Part shown: piece by piece, positions 1 to 9,916 of the stretch
How positions within the stretch are numbered: the first letter of the stretch is position 1
How the letters are laid out: each line of letters starts with the position of its first letter
DNA from: Pseudomonas subflava
Lineage (GTDB): Bacteria; Pseudomonadota; Gammaproteobacteria; Pseudomonadales; Pseudomonadaceae
Reading direction: 5' to 3'
Length of the DNA: 64,000 nucleotides
NCBI RefSeq assembly: GCF_023823685.1
Contig: NZ_JAMXBF010000007.1
Span: 186,001-250,000, forward strand
The notes under the pieces: model-generated
The model's input: only the letters and a program-made list of their open reading frames with translations
What the model was told of the DNA's origin: nothing
Database searches by the model: none
Translations under genes and position numbers: made by a program

Positions 1-324
1 CTGGAGGGCATGCGCACCTTCTGGGATTTCGACGGCCGCTTCACCGCGCCGCTGCACGGCTACGCCGATGCGGACGACTACTACCGGCGCGCCTCCAGCC
101 ACTATTACCTCGGCAAGATCGCCACGCCGACGCTGATCATCCAGTCCAGCGACGACCCCTTCGTCTTTCCTCACAGCGTGCCGCAACAGGACGACCTTTC
201 CCCCACCACGCATTTGGAGCTGCACGCCCGCGGCGGCCATGTCGGCTTCGTCGGCGGCTCGCCGCGGCGACCGGAGTTTTACCTGGAGCGGCGCATTCCC
301 GCCTGGCTGGCCGGCGAGCGCTAA
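1..324 (+). CDS. Alpha/beta-fold hydrolase, YheT family (3' part only)
   Basis: The reading frame is open from the first base, so the gene starts upstream and only about the last 107 codons are present. The piece carries a typical C-terminal alpha/beta-hydrolase half: a strand leading to the acidic residue (IIQSSDDPFV) and the catalytic-histidine turn GGHVGF near the end. In Pseudomonas a YheT-type hydrolase sits next to laoR, which fits this position. It converges with laoR and overlaps it by 3 bp. The substrate cannot be told from the sequence. Confidence 0.8.
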   Translation: MEGMRTFWDFDGRFTAPLHGYADADDYYRRASSHYYLGKIATPTLIIQSSDDPFVFPHSVPQQDDLSPTTHLELHARGGHVGFVGGSPRRPEFYLERRIPAWLAGER

Positions 325-983
325 CCCACCACCGCGTCCATCGGCACGTGCAGGCGCTGCAACAGCGCCTGCACGGCCTCGCGTGCGGCCTCGGTGACGT
401 AGCCGCTCTCCAGCGCGAGGATCTGGTACACGCCGCGGCGCATCAGCTCCTCGCTGAGGTCGCCGGGGTTGCTGCGGATGGTGCAGAGGAAGCGTACCCA
501 GGACGTCAGGATGATCCAGCTGTTGAGCACCAGCGCTTCGATCTGCTGGTCGTTCATCGCCAGGATGTTGGCGGCGGCGAAGCCCCGGTAGATATCGCCG
601 GCGGCCTGCATGCAGCGGCTGGCGAAGGCGCGGTAGCGCGCGGCCAGTTCCGCGTCGGTTTCCAGCAGGTGCTCGAGGTCGCGGTGCAGGAAGCGGTAGT
701 GCCACATGGCCGCCAGCAGCGCCTCCAGGTAGAAGGTCTTGTCGGCCACCGTCAGGGCGCGGCCGGACGGCGGGCGCAGGAAGGTGTCGACGCGGCCTTC
801 GTACTGGGCGAACAGCTCGGCGATGATCGCCTGCTTGTTGCGGAAGTGGTAGTACAGGTTGCCCGGCGAGATGCCCAGGTGCGCGGCGATGTGGTTGGTA
901 GTGACACTGCGCTCGCCCTGGGCGTTGAACAGCTCCAGGCTGGCTTCGACGATGCGGTCGCGGGTCTTGTTCTTCGGGGCCAT
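321..983 (-). CDS. laoR: TetR-family repressor LaoR of the long-chain alcohol oxidation operon
   Basis: A 220-residue TetR protein with its helix-turn-helix at about residues 5-50 (TRDRIVEASLELFN, then HLGISPGNLYYHF) and a helical ligand-binding remainder. The frame is open further upstream, but the ATG at 983 places the HTH at the usual distance from the N-terminus, so I chose it. It is divergent from laoC across about 143 bp holding a 20-bp inverted repeat over a promoter. That is the classical arrangement for a TetR repressor of the divergent operon. In P. aeruginosa the orthologous LaoR controls laoCBA. The inducer is probably an alcohol or aldehyde intermediate (inference). Confidence 0.8.
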   Translation of the reverse strand: MAPKNKTRDRIVEASLELFNAQGERSVTTNHIAAHLGISPGNLYYHFRNKQAIIAELFAQYEGRVDTFLRPPSGRALTVADKTFYLEALLAAMWHYRFLHRDLEHLLETDAELAARYRAFASRCMQAAGDIYRGFAAANILAMNDQQIEALVLNSWIILTSWVRFLCTIRSNPGDLSEELMRRGVYQILALESGYVTEAAREAVQALLQRLHVPMDAVVG

Positions 984-1055
984 GGTTCGGCTCACGCGGC
1001 AAAGGAGACAAAAGTACAGGGAAGCGCCCGATCTGACGACCGGCGTGGCCCTCGA

Positions 1056-1084
1056 TTGACACTTTAGAGCATTTACTCTAAAAG
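1056..1084 (+). promoter_or_regulatory. laoCBA promoter overlapped by an inverted-repeat operator
   Basis: A consensus -35 TTGACA lies at 1056-1061. Seventeen bases on is a weak -10 (TAAAAG, 1079-1084). Between and over them is a perfect inverted repeat, TTTAGAG at 1063-1069 and CTCTAAA at 1076-1082, with a 6-bp spacer. A repressor bound there would cover the promoter core. The divergent TetR gene makes LaoR the obvious candidate (inference). Confidence 0.7.
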
Positions 1085-1126
1085 TCATTCCATTCCCATC
1101 CTGCCGCATCCCGAGAGGACGCCACC

Positions 1127-2557
1127 ATGGTCGCCGACGTTGCCTATCTCCAACAAAACCAACAGCAGATAGACGCCCTGGAGCCGTTGCTGGGCGCCCA
1201 GCGCGCCGCCTACCGTGCCAACCCGATGCCCTCGGCCGACCAGCGCCGCGCCTGGCTCAAGGCACTGCGCGAGGCGATCCTGGAGAACAAGCAGAATCTG
1301 CTCGACGCCGTCTCCCGCGACTTCAGCAACCGCGCCGAGAGCGAGACCCTGCTGGCTGAGATCATGCCGAGCCTGCAGGGCATCGACTACGCCAGCAAGC
1401 GCCTGGGCAAATGGATGAAGCCCTCGCGTCGCCATGTCGGCGTGGCCTTCCAGCCGGCCTCGGCGCGCGTGGTGTATCAGCCGCTCGGTGTGGTCGGGGT
1501 GATCGTGCCGTGGAACTACCCGCTGTACCTGGCCTTCGGCCCGCTGATCGGCGCCCTGGCCGCCGGCAACCGGGTGATGATCAAGATGAGCGAGTCGACT
1601 CCGGCCACCTCGCAGCTGGTCAAGGAGCTGCTGGCCAAAGTCTTCCCCGAAGACATGGTGGCCGTGGTGCTGGGCGAGGCCGAGGTCGGCATGGCCTTCT
1701 CCAAGCTGCCGTTCGACCACCTGCTGTTCACCGGCGCCACCAGCATCGGCAAGCACGTGATGCGCGCCGCCGCCGAGAATCTGGTGCCGGTGACCCTGGA
1801 GCTGGGCGGCAAGTCGCCGGCCATCGTCTCCGCCGACGTGCCGCTGGAGGACGCCGCCGAGCGCATCGCCTTCGGCAAGACCATGAATGCCGGGCAGACC
1901 TGCGTGGCGCCGGACTACGTGCTGGTGCCGCAGGAGCGCGTCGAGGAGTTCGTCGCCGCCTACCGCAAGGTCGTGCAGCGCTTCTACCCCACGCTGGCGA
2001 ACAACCCGGACTACACCGCCATCATCAACGAGCGCCAGCTCGGTCGCCTCAAGGGTTACATCAGCGATGCCGAGGCCAAGGGCGCGCAGATCGTCCCGCT
2101 GTTCCCCGGCGACCAGGGCCGTCGTCTGGCTCACAGCCTGGTGCTCAACGTCAGCGACGAGATGAAGCTGATGCAGGAAGAGATCTTCGGCCCGCTGCTG
2201 CCGATCGTGCCCTATCAGCGCCTGGACGATGCCTTCGCCTACATTTCCGACCGCCCACGGCCGCTGGCCCTGTACTACTTCGGCTACGACAAGGGTGAGC
2301 AGCAGCGCGTGCTGCACGAGACCCACTCCGGCGGCGTGTGCCTCAACGACACCCTGCTGCACGTGGCCCAGGACGACATGCCGTTCGGCGGCATCGGTCC
2401 GTCCGGTATGGGTCACTACCACGGCCACGAGGGCTTCCTCACCTTCAGCAAGGCCAAGGGCGTGCTGATCAAGCAGCGCTTCAACGCAGCGCGCTTCATC
2501 TACCCGCCGTACGGCACGGCGATCCAGAAGCTGATCCAGAAGCTGTTCATCCGCTGA
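1127..2557 (+). CDS. laoC: NAD(P)-dependent aldehyde dehydrogenase, LaoC / coniferyl-aldehyde-dehydrogenase type
   Basis: A 476-residue enzyme of the aldehyde dehydrogenase superfamily, oxidising aldehydes to acids. The general-base glutamate is E225 in VTLELGGKSP and the nucleophile is C259 in NAGQTCVAP; the substrate-channel motif PWNYPLY is near residue 130. A GAGAGG ribosome site precedes the ATG at 1127. It is the first gene of laoCBA, and laoB starts 8 bp after its stop. The P. aeruginosa LaoC oxidises long-chain aldehydes made by LaoA. Automatic annotation would probably call it coniferyl aldehyde dehydrogenase, the nearest subfamily name. Confidence 0.85.
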   Translation: MVADVAYLQQNQQQIDALEPLLGAQRAAYRANPMPSADQRRAWLKALREAILENKQNLLDAVSRDFSNRAESETLLAEIMPSLQGIDYASKRLGKWMKPSRRHVGVAFQPASARVVYQPLGVVGVIVPWNYPLYLAFGPLIGALAAGNRVMIKMSESTPATSQLVKELLAKVFPEDMVAVVLGEAEVGMAFSKLPFDHLLFTGATSIGKHVMRAAAENLVPVTLELGGKSPAIVSADVPLEDAAERIAFGKTMNAGQTCVAPDYVLVPQERVEEFVAAYRKVVQRFYPTLANNPDYTAIINERQLGRLKGYISDAEAKGAQIVPLFPGDQGRRLAHSLVLNVSDEMKLMQEEIFGPLLPIVPYQRLDDAFAYISDRPRPLALYYFGYDKGEQQRVLHETHSGGVCLNDTLLHVAQDDMPFGGIGPSGMGHYHGHEGFLTFSKAKGVLIKQRFNAARFIYPPYGTAIQKLIQKLFIR

Positions 2558-2565
2558 GGCCAGCC

Positions 2566-3111
2566 ATGACCGACATCTCCAACGCTGCGCCGTCGCTGTC
2601 GCGCCGCGGCCTGCTCAAGGTCGGCCTGCTGGGCGGGGCGTTCCTGGCCACCGCCGGGGTCACCGCCAGCCTCAGCGGTTGCTCCGCCAGCGGCCCGGCC
2701 GCCGACTACGCCGTGCTGCGCGCCAGCGACCTGCCGAGCCTGCGCGCGATCATCCCGGTGGTGCTGGAGGGCGCGGTACAGCCGGACGCCCTGAAGGCGG
2801 CGGTGGATGCCACGCTGCAGGGCATCGACCGCAACCTGCATCACCTCTCGCCGGAGCTGCTCAAGCTGACCCAGCAGCTGCTCGACGTGCTGGCCATGGC
2901 CGTAACCCGCGGCCCGCTGACCGGCATCTGGGGCAGCTGGGAAAACGCCAGCGCGGACGATATCCGCCAGTTCCTGGTGCGCTGGGAACACAGTTCGCTG
3001 GACCTGCTACGCATGGGGCACGCCTCGCTGCTGCAGCTGATCCAGATGGCCTGGTACGCCCGGCCCCAGTCCTGGGCCCATTGCGGCTATCCCGGCCCGC
3101 CGCAGTTTTGA
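2566..3111 (+). CDS. laoB: LaoB: Tat-signal lipoprotein-like partner of the alcohol dehydrogenase
   Basis: A 181-residue protein beginning with a twin-arginine signal (SRRGLLKVG, residues about 10-18), a hydrophobic stretch, and a lipobox-like LSGC near residue 40. Export by Tat and membrane attachment are therefore likely. The rest is helical with no catalytic motif. The frame extends upstream inside laoC, but the ATG at 2566 starts a complete Tat signal. In P. aeruginosa the equivalent gene between laoC and laoA is needed to hold LaoA at the inner membrane. The family resembles the small subunits that accompany GMC-type dehydrogenases. Confidence 0.75.
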   Translation: MTDISNAAPSLSRRGLLKVGLLGGAFLATAGVTASLSGCSASGPAADYAVLRASDLPSLRAIIPVVLEGAVQPDALKAAVDATLQGIDRNLHHLSPELLKLTQQLLDVLAMAVTRGPLTGIWGSWENASADDIRQFLVRWEHSSLDLLRMGHASLLQLIQMAWYARPQSWAHCGYPGPPQF

Positions 3112-3117
3112 CCTTGA

Positions 3118-3135
3118 TGGCCGGCTGAGCGGCCA
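3118..3135 (+). other. Small hairpin between laoB and laoA
   Basis: TGGCCG (3118-3123) pairs with CGGCCA (3130-3135) across a 6-nt loop, just after laoB. There is no T-tract, so it is not a convincing terminator. It could attenuate or protect the laoCB transcript. The remaining bases to laoA at 3301 show nothing else I can support. Confidence 0.3.
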
Positions 3136-3300
3136 GCGTTGCTGCATGCGCGCTCGGACGGTGACTTGCCCCGAACGCCCGAAGTGCTGTCCAGAGGGCG
3201 ATGTAACGAGCACTGCTCCGCCCCCGCGCACTTGCGCCTAGCCTGCCTCTAGCTCGCTCGGCTCGACTCCGAGCGCAATTACAAGAATGAGAGCCTGAAC

Positions 3301-4893
3301 ATGCCTGTACCCGATAGTTTCCGTGAAGGCCTGGCCCGTGGCTGGACCACCTACGACGGCTCGCGCCTGGAAAAAGACCTGCTGCTGGAGGCCGACGTCG
3401 CCATCATCGGCAGCGGCGCCGGTGGTGGTACCACGGCGGAAATCCTCAGCGCCGCCGGCTTCAAGGTGCTGCTGATCGAGGAAGGCCCGCTGAAGACCAG
3501 CAGCGACTTCAAGATGCAGGAGGCCGACGCCTACCCGCAGCTGTATCAAGAAGGTATCGGCCGCATGAGCAAGGACGGCGCCATCACCATCATGCAGGGT
3601 CGCGCCGTGGGCGGCACCACGCTGGTCAACTGGACCTCCAGCTTCCGCACCCCGGAGCCGACCCTGGCCCACTGGGCCGATGCGCATGGCGTTAAGGGCC
3701 ACAGCGCCGCCGAGATGGCGCCCTGGTTCGAGCAGATGGAACAGCGCCTGGGCGTAGCACCCTGGGCCATTGCGCCGAACCCCAACAACGCGGTGATCAG
3801 CGCCGGCTGCGAGAAGCTCGGTTACGCCTGGCACATCATCCCGCGCAACGTACGCGGCTGCTGGAACCTCGGCTATTGCGGCATGGGCTGCCCGGTCAAC
3901 GCCAAGCAGTCGATGCTGGTCACCACCATTCCGGCGGCGCTCGACAAGGGCGGCGCCCTGCTCTACCTGGCACGCGCCGAACGCCTGCTGCACGACGGCA
4001 ACCATGTCACCGGCCTGGAATGCCTGGGCATGGACGAGCGCGCGGTGGCGCCCAACGGCCGGCGCATCATGGTCAAGGCCCGCCACTACGTGCTGGCCGG
4101 CGGCGGCATCAACTCGCCAGCGCTGCTGCTGCGCTCGCAGGCGCCGGACCCGCACCAGCGGGTCGGCAAGCGCACTTTCCTGCACCTGGTGAACTTCTCC
4201 GCCGCGCAGTTCGAGCAGGTCATCAACCCCTTCTACGGCGCGCCGCAATCGGTGTACTCCGACCACTTCCAGTGGGACGACGGCGTCGCCGGGCGCATGT
4301 CCTACAAGCTCGAGGTACCGCCGCTGCAACCGGCGCTGGCGGCCACCCTGCTCGGCCGCTTCGGCGTCGACAACGCCCTGCGCATGGAACAGCTGCCGCA
4401 TACCAACGTAATGCTGGCCCTGCTGCGCGATGGCTTCCATCCGGACAGCGCCGAGGGCACGGTGGAGCTGCGCGGCGACGGCACCCCGGTGCTCGACTAC
4501 CGCATGACCGACTACACCTGGGACGGCCTGCGTCGGGCCTTCCACAGCATGGCCGAGATCCAGTTCGCCGCCGGCGCCAAGGCCGTGCTGCCGCTGCACG
4601 CCGCCGCCGAGTACGTGAAGAGCCCGGCCGAGGCCCGCGCGCTGATCGACCGCCTCGACCTGCGCCTGTTCCAGACCCGCCTGGGCAGCGCCCACGTGAT
4701 GGGCGGCTGCGCCATGGGTGAGGACGCGACGATGGCGGTCACCGACAGCCTCGGTCGCCATCACCAGCTGGAGAACCTGTCGATCCACGATGGCTCGCTG
4801 TTCCCCACCAGCATCGGCGCCAACCCGCAGCTATCGATCTACGGCCTCACCGCCCAGCTCTCGACGCTGCTGGCCGAGCGTCTCCAGGCTTGA
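3301..4893 (+). CDS. laoA: GMC-family FAD-dependent long-chain alcohol dehydrogenase LaoA
   Basis: A 530-residue flavoprotein of the glucose-methanol-choline family. The FAD-binding dinucleotide fold is at residues 33-60 (IIGSGAGGGT then LLIEEG). A cysteine cluster (GCWNLGYCGMGC) lies near residues 188-200. The C-terminal domain has GSAHVMGGCAMG and SIGANPQLSI, supplying the conserved His/Asn pair of the active site. With LaoB it would oxidise medium/long-chain alcohols (from alkanes or alkyl sulfates) at the inner membrane, and LaoC takes the aldehyde onward. It lies 189 bp after laoB, a wide gap for one operon. Confidence 0.85.
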   Translation: MPVPDSFREGLARGWTTYDGSRLEKDLLLEADVAIIGSGAGGGTTAEILSAAGFKVLLIEEGPLKTSSDFKMQEADAYPQLYQEGIGRMSKDGAITIMQGRAVGGTTLVNWTSSFRTPEPTLAHWADAHGVKGHSAAEMAPWFEQMEQRLGVAPWAIAPNPNNAVISAGCEKLGYAWHIIPRNVRGCWNLGYCGMGCPVNAKQSMLVTTIPAALDKGGALLYLARAERLLHDGNHVTGLECLGMDERAVAPNGRRIMVKARHYVLAGGGINSPALLLRSQAPDPHQRVGKRTFLHLVNFSAAQFEQVINPFYGAPQSVYSDHFQWDDGVAGRMSYKLEVPPLQPALAATLLGRFGVDNALRMEQLPHTNVMLALLRDGFHPDSAEGTVELRGDGTPVLDYRMTDYTWDGLRRAFHSMAEIQFAAGAKAVLPLHAAAEYVKSPAEARALIDRLDLRLFQTRLGSAHVMGGCAMGEDATMAVTDSLGRHHQLENLSIHDGSLFPTSIGANPQLSIYGLTAQLSTLLAERLQA

Positions 4894-4895
4894 CC

Positions 4896-6191
<1,296 letters not shown>

Positions 6192-6259
6192 GTCACCCGC
6201 CGCACCGCGAGGTGCCGATCTTCGCTAGGCTATGGGCCTGCCCAGCACGGATCGAGCCC

Positions 6260-7933
6260 ATGCCCCACAAGACGCTTCTCGCCTGCCTGCTGCTGACCTG
6301 CGCACTCGCCGCCCAGGCCGCGCCGCCCAAACCGCAGCAGGCCGCCGTCGCCACCGCCCACCCCGCCGCCACCGTCGCCGGCCTGGAAACCCTGGCCCAC
6401 GGCGGCAACGCCTTCGACGCCGCGGTGGCCATCGCCGCCGCGCTGGCGGTGGCCGAGCCGTATGGTTCGGGCCTCGGCGGCGGCGGCTTCTTCCTGCTGC
6501 GTGAGGCCGGCGACCAGCCGACCTACCGTTTCGTCGACGCCCGCGAACGCGCGCCGCTGGCCGCCGGCCCCGACCTGTACCGGCGCGACGGCACGGTGCA
6601 GCGCGAGCTGTCGCTGAACGGCCCGCTGGCCGCCGCCATTCCCGGCCTGCCGGCAGCGCTGGCGCACCTGGCCGAGCGCTACGGCAAGCTGCCTCTCACC
6701 GATTCGTTGACCCCGGCCATCCGCCTGGCCCGCGACGGCGTGGGCATCGACCGGGTCTACCGCGAGCGCGCCGAATGGCGCCTGAAGGCCCTCGAGCAGG
6801 ACCCGACCAGCGCCGCCATCTTCCTCGACCAGGGACGCATTCCCGACGAGCACGGCCTGCTGCGCCAGCCGGCGCTGGCGCGTACCCTCGAACGCCTCGC
6901 CAGGGACGGCCACGCCGGGTTCTACGACGGCGAGACGGCGCGCCTGCTGGTCGACGGTGTGCAGACCGCAGGCGGCATTTGGAGCGCGCGCGATCTGCGC
7001 GACTACCGGGTGGTCGAGCGTCAGCCGCTGCGCGTCAACCTCGCCGATGGACGCGAGCTGATCAGCGCGCCGCCGCCCTCGGCCGGTGGCGTGGCGCTGG
7101 CCCAGAGCCTGCTGATGCTGGAGCGGCTGAACTGGCGCCAGGCCGGCGCGGTGCAGCGCAGCCACTATGTGATCGAGAGCCTGCGCCGTGCCTACCGCGA
7201 CCGCGGCCTGCTGGGCGACCCGGACCAGGTGCGCAATCCGCTGACCCAGCTCCTCGACGCTCAGCACCTGCAGCGCCTGGCTGGCGGCATCGAGCTGCAG
7301 CGCGCAACACCCAGCGCCAGCCTGCCGCCGATGCCCGCCTGGCGCGAGGGCGATCACACCACCCACTTCACGGTGCTGGACGCCGAGGGCAACGCGGTGG
7401 CCGCCACCCTGTCGATCAACCTGCCGTTCGGCGCCGCCTTCACCGTGCCCGACACCGGCGTACTGCTGAACAACGAGATGGACGACTTCGCCGCCGATCC
7501 GCGCGGCAGCAACGCCTACGGCCTGACCGGCAGCCAGGCCAACGCCATCGCCCCGGGCAAGCGGCCGCTGTCGTCGATGAGCCCGACCTTCATCGAGAGC
7601 GAGAAGGAGCTGGCCAGCTTCGGCACGCCGGGCGGCAGCCGCATCCCCAGCATGGTGCTGCTGGCGATACTCGACTACCTGGACGGTAAGCCGGTGTCGC
7701 AATGGCCGGCTACGCCGCGCTATCACCACCAGTATTTGCCCGACGTGGTCGAGTACGAGGCCGACGCCTTCAGCCCCGGCCAGTTGAGCGGCCTGGAACT
7801 GCGTGGGCACAAGCTCAAGCGGGTGGAGCGGCGCTACGGCAACCAGCAGGTACTGCTGTGGCGCAAGGACAGTGGCCAAGTCGAGGCCGCCAGCGACCCG
7901 CGCGGCGTGGGCCGGTCTGCGCTGTGGAAATGA
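6260..7933 (+). CDS. ggt: Gamma-glutamyltranspeptidase (periplasmic)
   Basis: A 557-residue precursor with a signal peptide (residues 1-20, ending AAQA). The enzyme hydrolyses or transfers the gamma-glutamyl group of glutathione in the periplasm. The family pattern GGNAFDAAVA is near residue 50 and GSGLGGGGFFL near residue 75. The self-cleavage/catalytic threonine is in DHTTHFTVLD, about residue 370, dividing large and small subunits. The conserved PLSSMSPTF and GTPGGSRIP follow in the small subunit. A strong hairpin terminator follows the stop. Confidence 0.95.
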   Translation: MPHKTLLACLLLTCALAAQAAPPKPQQAAVATAHPAATVAGLETLAHGGNAFDAAVAIAAALAVAEPYGSGLGGGGFFLLREAGDQPTYRFVDARERAPLAAGPDLYRRDGTVQRELSLNGPLAAAIPGLPAALAHLAERYGKLPLTDSLTPAIRLARDGVGIDRVYRERAEWRLKALEQDPTSAAIFLDQGRIPDEHGLLRQPALARTLERLARDGHAGFYDGETARLLVDGVQTAGGIWSARDLRDYRVVERQPLRVNLADGRELISAPPPSAGGVALAQSLLMLERLNWRQAGAVQRSHYVIESLRRAYRDRGLLGDPDQVRNPLTQLLDAQHLQRLAGGIELQRATPSASLPPMPAWREGDHTTHFTVLDAEGNAVAATLSINLPFGAAFTVPDTGVLLNNEMDDFAADPRGSNAYGLTGSQANAIAPGKRPLSSMSPTFIESEKELASFGTPGGSRIPSMVLLAILDYLDGKPVSQWPATPRYHHQYLPDVVEYEADAFSPGQLSGLELRGHKLKRVERRYGNQQVLLWRKDSGQVEAASDPRGVGRSALWK

Positions 7934-7948
7934 GGACCGCAGAAACGC

Positions 7949-7974
7949 GAAAGCCGGTCAGGTAACCGGCTTTC
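7949..7974. terminator. Bidirectional terminator between ggt and the convergent gene
   Basis: GAAAGCCGGT (7949-7958) pairs perfectly with ACCGGCTTTC (7965-7974) around a 6-nt loop. It is placed between two convergent stops, so it can serve both strands. The T-run is short. Confidence 0.75.
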
Positions 7975-7991
7975 GATGACGCGGCGAAGGA

Positions 7992-8330
7992 TCAGTCCTT
8001 CCTGTAGCCGCTCTCGGTGCAGCCCAGGCAGCGTACGAAGGCCGCGGCGCCCGGCTCGACCACCAGCGCCTTGCCGGCTTCCTTGACGTTGCCGCCGGCG
8101 GCGGTGAACGGCAGGCTGATCAGGAACAGGCCGGCGCCGATCACGGTACCGGCGATCAGCAGCGGACGGGCGATCAGCAGGTCACCGGCCATGGCGTAGC
8201 CCTTGGGAGCTTCCACGGAATAGATGGGATCGCCGCTGGTGTTCTGTTGAACCACTTCCGCCTGCGCCGGCAGTGCCAGCAGGCCAGTGGTCAGAGCCAA
8301 GACAGCGGCGGTGGTGCGAAACAGGTTCAT
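7992..8330 (-). CDS. Small secreted/membrane protein of unknown function
   Basis: A 112-residue protein with a signal peptide (residues 1-24, ending PAQA), one hydrophobic segment ([19 protein letters not shown]) and a C-terminal CLGCTESGY with a CxxC pair. The ATG at 8330 has an AAGGA ribosome site 8 bp upstream, whereas the upstream in-frame ATG at 8345 has none. Homologues in Pseudomonas are sometimes labelled multidrug transporter, but nothing in the sequence supports transport. It is convergent with ggt. Confidence 0.8.
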   Translation of the reverse strand: MNLFRTTAAVLALTTGLLALPAQAEVVQQNTSGDPIYSVEAPKGYAMAGDLLIARPLLIAGTVIGAGLFLISLPFTAAGGNVKEAGKALVVEPGAAAFVRCLGCTESGYRKD

Positions 8331-8413
8331 GGCGCGATCCTTCATTGTGTCGTTATGGCAGAACGTTGCAGCTAACTATAACAGTGCTCGCGCAATTGTC
8401 AGCGTGAACGCCG

Positions 8414-8992
8414 TCAATCGCCGTGGAAGGCGTATTCCGGCTTCTTCGGCACATAGGGACGGAAGAACTCCAGCAGCGCCCGCAGGTCCGCTTCGGCATC
8501 GCCGGTCGGCTGGAACGGCGCGCCGATCACCACCCGGCGATTGGCGAAGTCCAGCGCCCCCGGCACGATCGGCACGCCCGCCCCCAGCGCGATGTGGTAG
8601 AAGCCCATCTTCCAGCGCTCGACCTTCTTGCGCGTGCCTTCCGGCGACAGCACCAGGATGAATTCGCGGTTGTCGCGAAAGCCCTGGATCGCCTGCTCCA
8701 CCATGTTCAGGCTGAGGTGACGCTGGATCGGGATGCCGCCCCAGCGACGCATCAGGCCGCCGAAGGGCCAGCGGAAGATGCTGTGCTTGCCGAACCAGCG
8801 GGCATTGAGGCGCAGCACGAACTTCAGCGCGATGAAGATCACGAAGTCCCAGTTGGACGTGTGGTGGGCGCCGATGGCGACGAACCGGTCGAGCCGGGGC
8901 AGCTGCCCCTCGATGCGCCAGCCCATGAGCCGCAGCACGGTGCGCCCGAGCCACTCCGCGAGCGGATTGGGCGGCAGGTAGTTGCCGGACAT
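8414..8992 (-). CDS. 1-acylglycerol-3-phosphate O-acyltransferase-like protein (PlsC family)
   Basis: A 192-residue acyltransferase-domain protein. The block-I motif is present as HHTSNWD (about residues 38-44, HX4D type) and the block-III motif as PEGTRKK near residue 125. It has no clear N-terminal membrane helix. The ATG at 8992 (MSGNYLPPN) has an AGAGG site, while the open frame continues upstream without one. It could acylate lysophosphatidic acid or a related lipid. The short length puts it in the small PlsC-like group rather than the main PlsC. Confidence 0.82.
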   Translation of the reverse strand: MSGNYLPPNPLAEWLGRTVLRLMGWRIEGQLPRLDRFVAIGAHHTSNWDFVIFIALKFVLRLNARWFGKHSIFRWPFGGLMRRWGGIPIQRHLSLNMVEQAIQGFRDNREFILVLSPEGTRKKVERWKMGFYHIALGAGVPIVPGALDFANRRVVIGAPFQPTGDAEADLRALLEFFRPYVPKKPEYAFHGD

Positions 8993-9037
8993 CTCTGACC
9001 TCTTGTTCTTGTTCTCGGCGGTGTCGCGCAATCGCTG

Positions 9038-9850
9038 TCAGCGCTGGCAGCGCGGGCAGTACACGCTGGCGCGCTGGCCCAGCTTCACCTCGCGCAGGGT
9101 GCCGCCGCAGGCCTTGCAGAACTCGCCGCCGCGGCCGTAGGCGAACAGCTCCTGCTGGAAGTAGCCCGGCTGGCCATCGCCGCCGACGAAGTCGCGCAGG
9201 GTGGTGCCGCCACGCTCGATGGCATGGGCGAGGATGCGCTTGATCTCCAGCGCCAGCGCCACGTAGCGGGCGCGGGAAATCGACCCGGCGGCGCGGCGCG
9301 GGTCGATGCCGGCGGCGAACAGCGCCTCCGTCGCATAGATGTTGCCCACGCCCACCACCACGGCGTTGTCCATGATGAACGGCTTGACCGCCATGGCCCG
9401 GCCACGCGAGAGCTGGTACAGACGCTCGCCGTCGAAGGCCTCGGTCAGCGGCTCCGGGCCCAGGCGCACGAGCAACTCGTGGCCGAACGGGTCGTTGCTC
9501 CAGAGCAGCGCACCGAAGCGCCGTGGATCGGTGTAGCGCAGAGCCATGCCGGACTCCAGCTCAATGTCGACATGCTCGTGCTTGGCCGCCGGGGTACCCA
9601 CCGGCACCAGGCGCAGGCTGCCGGACATGCCCAGGTGGCCGATCAGCGTGCCGGCCTCGGCATTGATCAGCAGGTACTTGGCGCGCCGCTCCACCGCCTC
9701 GATGCGCTGGCCCGACAGGCGCACGTCGAGGTCTTCGGGAATCGGCCAGCGCAGGCGGCGCTCGCGCACCAGCACGCGGCTGACGCGGCGTCCCTCGAGA
9801 TGAGGCGCGATGCCGCGGCGGGTGGTTTCGACTTCGGGGAGTTCGGGCAT
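9038..9850 (-). CDS. mutM: Formamidopyrimidine-DNA glycosylase / AP lyase (Fpg)
   Basis: A 270-residue enzyme that removes 8-oxoguanine and formamidopyrimidines from DNA. The N-terminal [14 protein letters not shown] gives the catalytic Pro1 (after Met removal) and the E2/E5 region. The conserved helix-two-turn-helix segment [12 protein letters not shown] is near residue 170. The C-terminal zinc finger has two CxxC pairs (CKAC and CPRC) in the last 25 residues. Length is standard. The PlsC-like gene lies 45 bp downstream in the same direction. Confidence 0.97.
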   Translation of the reverse strand: MPELPEVETTRRGIAPHLEGRRVSRVLVRERRLRWPIPEDLDVRLSGQRIEAVERRAKYLLINAEAGTLIGHLGMSGSLRLVPVGTPAAKHEHVDIELESGMALRYTDPRRFGALLWSNDPFGHELLVRLGPEPLTEAFDGERLYQLSRGRAMAVKPFIMDNAVVVGVGNIYATEALFAAGIDPRRAAGSISRARYVALALEIKRILAHAIERGGTTLRDFVGGDGQPGYFQQELFAYGRGGEFCKACGGTLREVKLGQRASVYCPRCQR

Positions 9851-9916
9851 GGACGTCAGACTGCGACGAAAGGGGCGGCCACCTTAGCAGGCGCCGGCAG
9901 GCCGGTTAAGTGCCGC

